DNA of 64,000 nucleotides from Angelakisella massiliensis (GTDB lineage: Bacteria > Bacillota > Clostridia > Oscillospirales > Ruminococcaceae). The notes below the pieces were generated by a model. That model ran no database searches, was not told the DNA's origin, and worked only from the letters and a program-made list of their open reading frames with translations. Of the stretch, positions 58,570 to 64,000 are shown piece by piece. The translations under genes and the position numbers were made by a program. The stretch spans positions 1,540,756 through 1,604,755 of the forward strand of contig NZ_LT629945.1 in the NCBI RefSeq assembly GCF_900104675.1, read 5' to 3'. Each line of letters opens with the position of its first letter. The stretch's first letter is position 1.

Positions 58570-60063
58570 ATGGTGTGCAAGGAGATCGCCGCTCTGGTGG
58601 AATATGCCCGCCGGAAGGACCTGATTGAAGAGGAGGATATCACCTGGGCCATCAACAGTCTGCTGGATGCCCTGAAGCTGGACAGCTATACGCCTCAGCC
58701 TCTGCCGGAAGGGGAGATCGACCTGGCCCAGGTGCTGGACCGTCTGCTGGATGATGCCGCCCAGCGGGGTGTTTTGGAGCAGAACTCGGTGGTGTACCGG
58801 GATTTGCTGGATACCGAGCTGATGGGGCGGCTCACCCCCCGTCCTTCCCAGGTGGCAAAAAAATTCTGGGAGCTGTATGATGAGTGTTCCCCCAAGGATG
58901 CAACAGATTGGTATTATGATTTCAGTCAGAACACCAACTACATCCGCCGGGATCGCATCGCCCGGGATATTCAGTGGAAAGCGGAAACAGAGTATGGCCA
59001 GCTGGATATCACCATCAACCTCTCCAAGCCGGAGAAGGACCCCAAGGCCATCGCCGCCGCCCGGAATCTGCCTGTTTCCGACTATCCCCGGTGCCTGTTG
59101 TGCAAGGAGAACGAGGGTTACGCCGGACGGGTGAACCATCCTGCCCGGCAGAACCATCGCATCATCCCCATTCAGATGGCGGGAGACAACTGGGCGCTCC
59201 AGTATTCCCCCTATGTTTACTATAATGAGCACTGCATTGTTTTTAACCAGGAGCATATCCCCATGAAGATCGACCGCTCCTGCTTTGCCAAACTGCTGGC
59301 ATTTGTGGAGCGTTTCCCTCATTACTTTGTGGGTTCCAATGCCGACCTGCCCATCGTAGGCGGCTCCATCCTGGCTCATGAGCATTTCCAGGGAGGCCAT
59401 TACACCTTCGCTATGGAAAAAGCTCCTGTGGAGACTTCCTTTACCTTCCCCGGCTTTGAGGATATCCGCAGCGGTATCGTCAAATGGCCCATGTCGGTGG
59501 TCCGTCTCACCGGCGCCGACCCGGAACGTCTGGTGCAGCTGGCGGACAAAATCCTCACCAGCTGGCGGGGATACAGTGATGAAAGCGCTTTCATCTTTGC
59601 TGAGACCGACGGCGAGCCCCACAATACCATCACCCCCATCGCCCGGCGGCGGGGGGAGGATTTTGAGCTGGACCTGGTGCTGCGCAACAACATCACCACT
59701 GAGGAGCATCCCCTGGGAGTTTATCATCCTCATGCGGAGCTGCATCACATCAAAAAGGAGAACATCGGCCTCATTGAGGTGATGGGTCTGGCGGTGCTTC
59801 CTGCCCGGCTGAAAGGGGAACTGGCCCGCCTGGAGGAGATGCTGGTCAGCGGCGGAGACATTGCTGCCGACGAGGAGCTAAAAAAGCACGCTCCCTGGGC
59901 TGAGGAGCTGAAGAAGCAGTACACCTTCACCGCTGAAAACACCGGAGAGATTCTGCGCAAAGAAGTGGGCAAGGTCTTTGCCCAGGTGCTGGAGCACGCC
60001 GGTGTGTATAAACGCACTGAGGAAGGAAAGGCTGCTTTCCTGCGGTTCCTGGAACAGGTATAA
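58570..60063 (+). CDS. galT: UDP-glucose--hexose-1-phosphate uridylyltransferase (class 2 GalT)
   Basis: This 497-residue protein is the Firmicute-type GalT (galT family 2): EIAALVEYARRKDLIEEEDITWAIN at the start, CLLCKENEGYAGR (about 177), and GGSILAHEHFQGG (about 262), which contains the active-site histidines. It transfers UMP from UDP-glucose to galactose 1-phosphate. It is the last gene of galK-galE-galT and is followed by a strong terminator. Confidence 0.96.
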   Translation: MVCKEIAALVEYARRKDLIEEEDITWAINSLLDALKLDSYTPQPLPEGEIDLAQVLDRLLDDAAQRGVLEQNSVVYRDLLDTELMGRLTPRPSQVAKKFWELYDECSPKDATDWYYDFSQNTNYIRRDRIARDIQWKAETEYGQLDITINLSKPEKDPKAIAAARNLPVSDYPRCLLCKENEGYAGRVNHPARQNHRIIPIQMAGDNWALQYSPYVYYNEHCIVFNQEHIPMKIDRSCFAKLLAFVERFPHYFVGSNADLPIVGGSILAHEHFQGGHYTFAMEKAPVETSFTFPGFEDIRSGIVKWPMSVVRLTGADPERLVQLADKILTSWRGYSDESAFIFAETDGEPHNTITPIARRRGEDFELDLVLRNNITTEEHPLGVYHPHAELHHIKKENIGLIEVMGLAVLPARLKGELARLEEMLVSGGDIAADEELKKHAPWAEELKKQYTFTAENTGEILRKEVGKVFAQVLEHAGVYKRTEEGKAAFLRFLEQV

Positions 60064-60107
60064 TCGTGTTCACATTTTTGGTCGAGGCCTTCTGATTACA
60101 ACAAAAA

Positions 60108-60150
60108 GTCCCTCTGACAAGCAAAGTACGCTTGTCGGAGGGACTTTTTT
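60108..60150 (+). terminator. Terminator of the gal operon
   Basis: GTCCCTCTGACAAGC pairs with GCTTGTCGGAGGGAC (one G-T) and is followed by six T. The 290 bases after it hold no clear gene; a frame there (NRKDLYPRHEEYGG...) may be a gene remnant. Confidence 0.92.
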
Positions 60151-60437
60151 ATATAAGCCGCCGAAAGGGACACTTGGGGTATTGCCATTGGCTTGCAGAA
60201 AATTTGGATGGGCAAACAGAAAAGATCTGTATCCGCGCCACGAGGAGTACGGCGGGATTTTAAGGAATTATTGGTTGGGTAGATGGCAGGATTTTGTTTG
60301 GCGGGATGTGACAGAAACTTTTGCCTCTGATAAATTGCATATACACAGATGCTGCAAAATCAGACTTTTTTTCTCAGCAATGTCGAGCATGATACGGGCG
60401 GTTGTGGTATTCTTATTCCTGAAGGGGGAATACCTGT

Positions 60438-61321
60438 ATGCTGAAAAAACTCAATGACGCCATGGAATATATTGAGCAGCATCTGGAAGGAGAACTGCCG
60501 CTTGAGGATATATCCCGGTATATCGGCGTTCCCGATTGCCATTTCAGAAAAATTTTTCTGGCGCTGACCAATATGACATTAAGCGAATATGTAAAAAATC
60601 GAAAGCTGTCCCAGGCAAATAAAGAGTTGCTGCAGGGGGCTTCGGTAACAGATTTAGCGTATAAATATGGCTATCAGTCTGTTGACGGCTTTACGCGGGC
60701 TTTTAAGAAATGGTGTGGACTATTGCCCTCACAGGCCGCAAAGCTAAAGCAAGGAAAAGTGTGCCAGAGGATCAGCTTCGTGGTGTCGGTCAAAGGAGGA
60801 AATATGATGGAATATAAAATTGTAGAAAAACCTGCCTTTTATGTTGCGGGTGTAAGCAAGCGTGTGCCGCTGCAATTTGAAGGGGTGAATAACGAGATCG
60901 TAAAGCTGGCAGAGAGTATTACAGAGGAACAAAGAAAAGAAAGGAGATGCACCGTCTCCAGGATCTGGAGCCCCGGGAAGTGGTGAATGTCTCATATGAA
61001 TCCGATACTGCTTTCCTTGAAGAAAGGGGAGAGCTGACCCATATGATCGGAGTGCTGACAACCAGGAAAGATGTGGGCTGTCAGCTGGAATGTTTACCGG
61101 TTGCGGCTCATACATGGGCGTTTTTTCCCAATGAGGGCCCCTTTCCCTTTGTGCTGCAGGATACAATGGCGAGAATTTATTCGGAGTGGCTTGTGGCTTC
61201 TGGTTATGAGCTGGCGGAATCTTTTTCTTTTTCCTTTACTAAAATGGACCGCCAGAAGGAGAACTATGCTTACAGCGAAATTTGGATTCCCGTTGTCAAA
61301 AGCGCTCAGGCAGCCCGGTGA
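60438..61321 (+). pseudogene. AraC/GyrI-like regulator split by a frameshift
   Basis: The first frame (60438-60986) encodes an AraC helix-turn-helix (MLKKLNDAMEYIEQHLEGELPLEDISRYIGVPDCHFRKIF, residues 1-100) and the start of a GyrI/SOUL-like effector domain (MMEYKIVEKPAFYVAGVSKRVP). Near 60935-60945, in AGAAAAGAAAGGAGATG, the coding moves to another frame that continues MHRLQDLEPREVVNVSYESD to a normal end at 61321 (AYSEIWIPVVKS). Together they make about 294 residues, the usual length for this family. It is either a recent frameshift mutation, a sequencing error in the A-rich run, or less likely programmed slippage. Confidence 0.8.
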
Positions 61322-61436
61322 TAAAACTGGGGCAGTTACCGGCAAAAAAGAACAGCGACATGATATACCGCAGCCGAAATTCTTAGAATATTCGGTGCAG
61401 CGTATATCATGCCGTTTTTACAAAAGCGGGGGGATT

Positions 61437-61985
61437 TTATTTTTCGATAGAAATCCGCCGTACTTCTTTGCCGTCCATATCTTTGATGATGAACTGGCCA
61501 TCCTCATAGATCATGTAGCTGTTGCAGTTGCCTTCTTTAGGCAGTGCGCAGGAACCGGGATTGATGTAGAGATAATCTCCCACCTGGTCCATAGCCTGTA
61601 CATGAGTGTGGCCGTGGAGGAGAATATCCCCCTTACCCAGCAGAGGCGGATGATCGTTGTTAAAGAGGTGGCCATGGGTGACAAACACCATCCGGCCCTC
61701 CAGATACAGGATCATATAATCCGCCATAATGGGAAACTCCAGTACCATCTGGTCCACCTCGGCGTCACAGTTGCCCCGGACGCACAGCAGGTGTTCCTTC
61801 ATGGAGTTGAGGATAGCGATCACCCCTTTGGGATCATATTCCAAAGGCAGATTGTTCCGGGGACCGTGATACAGCAGATCTCCCAGCAGGATCAGCCGCT
61901 CCGGAGCCTCCGCCTCAAAACGCTCCCGGACCTTCTCGCACCAGGCACGGGAACCGTGGATATCAGAAGCAAACATCAGTTTCAT
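61437..61985 (-). CDS. yfcE: YfcE-type phosphodiesterase
   Basis: This 182-residue metallophosphoesterase has SDIHGS (residues 7-12), GDLLYHG, RGNCD, THGH and HGHTH, the full metal-binding set. YfcE/MJ0936-type enzymes hydrolyse phosphodiesters in vitro; the physiological substrate is unsure. AAGGAGG precedes the ATG at 61985. Confidence 0.93.
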   Translation of the reverse strand: MKLMFASDIHGSRAWCEKVRERFEAEAPERLILLGDLLYHGPRNNLPLEYDPKGVIAILNSMKEHLLCVRGNCDAEVDQMVLEFPIMADYMILYLEGRMVFVTHGHLFNNDHPPLLGKGDILLHGHTHVQAMDQVGDYLYINPGSCALPKEGNCNSYMIYEDGQFIIKDMDGKEVRRISIEK

Positions 61986-62108
61986 CGGTGTTCTTCCTCC
62001 TTGTTGTTTAGACTGGCACCATTTTGACACAGCAGAGCGTGTTTGTCAACGATACCGGAGCAAATTTTCCTGTCCAAAAGGTGAAACTTCTTCTGAGAAA
62101 AAACCTGG

Positions 62109-62211
62109 CCCTGCGCCCACCAGGGTACGGAACCGAGGGTATCACCGCTGGTTGCGGTGTATCCAGAGGGTACCCCATGCCCCTGGAAGTGTGCCGAACT
62201 TTTTTGACACG
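62109..62211 (-). repeat. Dispersed multi-hairpin intergenic repeat, copy B
   Basis: Read on the minus strand this matches copy A at 54458-54571 in order: CGTGTCAAAAAAGTTCGGCA, CTTCCAGGGGCATGGGGTAC, CTCTGGATACACCGC, then GGTGATACCC and GGTGGGCGCAGG. Differences fall mostly in arms, so its hairpins are weaker. A further GGGCCTG/CAGGCCC hairpin (62216-62251) follows. The gap 61986-62312 holds no gene. Confidence 0.75.
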
Positions 62212-62312
62212 CTCAGGGCCTGCCTAGACCAAATCGGTCCCAGACAGGCCCCTTGTTCTGCTGGATGTTAGGCTGAGATTTTCCTCACACCTGCTGCGAG
62301 CAGGGAAAGCTC

Positions 62313-63407
62313 TTATTTCAGCGCGCCTACGCCCTTGGCCACATTGACGATGAAATCCTGGGCATTGGTGAGCATACTGATGGCGCTGAGACTGCCCCGG
62401 TCCGCCAGCTTGTTGGTGACAAACTCGGAGGTGTCGATGCAGTAGATATACAGGGGCCGGACCACGCCGTCCACAACCCGGAAGCTGGGGGTCATATTGC
62501 CGGTGGCAATGGTGTGCAGCTGGGTAGCCAGGCAGATAACGGTGGTGGCATCCCGGACCATATCACGCATCCGGCTCTGTCCCTCGTAGGCGCTGGCGAT
62601 CACTTCCGGCAGGGGACCATCGTCCCGGATGGAGCCGGTGAGGACAAAGGGAACATTTTTTTGCACCAAAGAATACATGATGCCGTCTTTGATGTTGTGA
62701 TCCTGGATAAACTGAGGGATGGACCCGCTGCGGCGCACCAGGTTGATGACGTCCAGGTGGTTGTAGTGGCCCTGGGGACGGCTTTCCTGGGTATAGATAT
62801 CCTGCCCCAGAGCAGTGCGGAGCAGACCTCCCTCCAGGTCGTGGGTGGCCAGGGCATTGCCGGCCATGAGGCCCTGAACAAAGCCGCTTTCCACCAACGC
62901 CTGCATGGAACGGCGGGCGTCATAGTCAAAAGAGAAAGCGGGGCCCATGACCCACACCACCTTGCCGTGTTCCCGCTCGTATTTCAGCAGTTCGTACAGC
63001 TGGTCATAATCCTTGGAAAAGGCGGTTTCACGGGAACGCCCGGTGCGGAAAACAAACTGATCCGCTTCTTTGCCGGGTTCCTGGAAGCCGGTGGCGTGGA
63101 GGTAGATACCTTCCTCACAGTTTTCAGTGCGGCCCAGGATCACCTTGTCCCCCTTGCGGATATTCCGGTTTTCCACTACATCCAGGCGCCCGTCCTCCCG
63201 GAGAACCACAGAGCTGTCCATCCGGCTTTCTTCCGCCAGAAGCCATTTGCCGTCAACCTTGAAATACTCGGGATACATGGAGGTGCTGTGGTAATAGTCG
63301 GGGGCTACGCCGTCCATGTCGGCCACAGCGATTTTGACGTCGGGCGCATCTTTAAATTTCTGCTGGGTGAAATCGGGACCATGATAGGTTGGGATTTGAA
63401 ATGCCAT
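62313..63407 (-). CDS. TIGR00300-type protein (ornithine cyclodeaminase / LOR-SDH-like)
   Basis: This 364-residue protein contains VWVMGPAFSFDYDARRSMQALVESGFVQGLMAGNALATHDLEGGLLRTALGQDIYTQ, typical of the LOR/SDH conserved region (TIGR00300), a family that includes the ornithine cyclodeaminase half of cyanobacterial AgrE/ArgZ. It lies 38 bases after the carbamate kinase gene on the same strand, which fits a role in ornithine or arginine breakdown. AAAGGAGG precedes the ATG at 63407. The exact activity is inferred from the family and context. Confidence 0.7.
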   Translation of the reverse strand: MAFQIPTYHGPDFTQQKFKDAPDVKIAVADMDGVAPDYYHSTSMYPEYFKVDGKWLLAEESRMDSSVVLREDGRLDVVENRNIRKGDKVILGRTENCEEGIYLHATGFQEPGKEADQFVFRTGRSRETAFSKDYDQLYELLKYEREHGKVVWVMGPAFSFDYDARRSMQALVESGFVQGLMAGNALATHDLEGGLLRTALGQDIYTQESRPQGHYNHLDVINLVRRSGSIPQFIQDHNIKDGIMYSLVQKNVPFVLTGSIRDDGPLPEVIASAYEGQSRMRDMVRDATTVICLATQLHTIATGNMTPSFRVVDGVVRPLYIYCIDTSEFVTNKLADRGSLSAISMLTNAQDFIVNVAKGVGALK

Positions 63408-63445
63408 GAGAAAACTGCCTCCTTTTCTTTCTCTTCAAGATCAAG

Positions 63446-64000
63446 TTATGGATTGGAAATCACAGTGCCGCCTTGGCCTTCCATGGCCGGCAGCGCGTTG
63501 TCCAGAGAAGTGATGATGGCTTTCCTGCCCGGGGCTGATTCCACAAAGCGGATGGCCGCCTGGATTTTTGGCAGCATGGAGCCGGCGGCAAATTGCCCTT
63601 GGGCGGCGTATGTTTTTGCCTGCTGAGTGGTCAGATGATGCAGGTTCTGCTGCTGGGGGGTACCGAAGTAGATGGCCGCCTGCCGGACCTCGGTGAGGAT
63701 CATCAGTACGTCAGCCTCGATCTGCCGGGCCAGCAGCTCAGCGGCGTAGTCCTTGTCAATGACGGCGGCGATCCCTTCCAGCAGGCCATCTTCTCCCCGA
63801 ACCACCGGAATGCCGCCCCCGCCGCAGGTGATGACAATGGTGCTGTCCCAAAGGCGTTTGATGGTCTCAAACTCCAGAATTTCCCGGGGAAGGGGGGAGG
63901 GCACCACCCGCCGCCAGCCCCGTCCGGCATCCTCCTTCATCGTATAGCCCCGCTGACGGGATAAAAGCTCCGCCTCCTGAGGACCATAAAAGGAGCGCAC
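63446..64000 (-). CDS. arcC: Carbamate kinase, C-terminal part
   Basis: The visible 184 residues include GYTMKEDAGRGWRRVVPSPLP, IVITCGGGGIPVV, the DKDYAAELLA motif and GSMLPKIQAAIRFVE, all carbamate kinase signatures. The enzyme makes ATP from carbamoyl phosphate in arginine fermentation. The first 120 or so residues lie beyond the right edge. It is upstream of the TIGR00300 gene in one operon. Confidence 0.95.
   Translation of the reverse strand: MRSFYGPQEAELLSRQRGYTMKEDAGRGWRRVVPSPLPREILEFETIKRLWDSTIVITCGGGGIPVVRGEDGLLEGIAAVIDKDYAAELLARQIEADVLMILTEVRQAAIYFGTPQQQNLHHLTTQQAKTYAAQGQFAAGSMLPKIQAAIRFVESAPGRKAIITSLDNALPAMEGQGGTVISNP

Noticed and set aside
57292-59748. An 818-codon minus-strand frame across galK, galE and galT
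   Set aside because: It spans three genes with unmistakable products on the other strand, so it is an antisense shadow.
1-64000. tRNA, rRNA, retron or diversity-generating retroelement signatures
   Set aside because: No reverse transcriptase motif, tRNA cloverleaf or rRNA sequence was recognised by eye; a tRNA scan could still find one missed here.

Overview
The window looks like chromosomal DNA of a low-oxygen gut Firmicute of the class Clostridia, most likely an Oscillospirales/Oscillospiraceae relative. This rests on the mobile-element gene set (TnpV, TnpW, MobA/MobL, DUF3847, DUF6809 and DUF6550-like proteins), moderately GC-rich coding sequence with strong GGAGG ribosome sites, lipoprotein and NPDTG sortase-type signals, pyruvate formate-lyase, carbamate kinase and a TPP riboswitch. 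No rRNA, tRNA or CRISPR array was seen.

Positions 1-26,400 are accessory. A type III restriction-modification locus (mod, a small membrane protein, res; 1-4350) abuts a mobilizable element (4370 to about 15,490). That element carries a MobA/MobL relaxase, a dense hairpin array, two primase/helicase genes, a large serine recombinase with TnpW, a sigma-like protein, a zinc-finger protein, RhuM, a DUF6809 protein and TnpV. At its right edge lies the N-terminal stub of a second serine recombinase next to two perfect dyads. A second mobilizable element follows (about 15,490-22,080): TnpW-like protein, relaxase, a membrane protein encoded inside the relaxase gene in another frame, MobC, a RepA-like ATPase, a DUF6076 protein, a sigma factor and two small proteins. 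Next comes an AT-rich restriction island (22,150-26,400): a Dam-type methylase facing a LlaJI/McrBC-like nuclease and AAA+ GTPase pair.

From 26,900 the sequence looks like host backbone. It contains an OmpR-type regulator with a degenerate receiver, divergent from a sortase-anchored surface protein; an M23 lipoprotein; pflB-pflA behind a possible leader attenuator; a glycerate kinase; a ferredoxin/NapH-like/ArsR operon with a clear operator; and a two-component system divergent from a six-gene envelope operon. That operon has two paralogous propeller-plus-binding-protein lipoproteins, two sugar-type permeases, a HlyD-like adaptor and a MacB-like permease, but no ATPase. A small XRE/membrane operon follows.

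The remainder holds thiamine salvage genes (TPP riboswitch, thiW, thiM, thiE), an AraC regulator next to galK-galE-galT, a frameshifted AraC/GyrI-like gene, a phosphodiesterase, and the start of an arginine/ornithine operon (arcC and a TIGR00300 protein). Intergenic spaces carry structured repeats: one compact multi-hairpin element near 29.5 kb, and a dispersed hairpin repeat present in inverted orientation at 54.5 and 62.1 kb.
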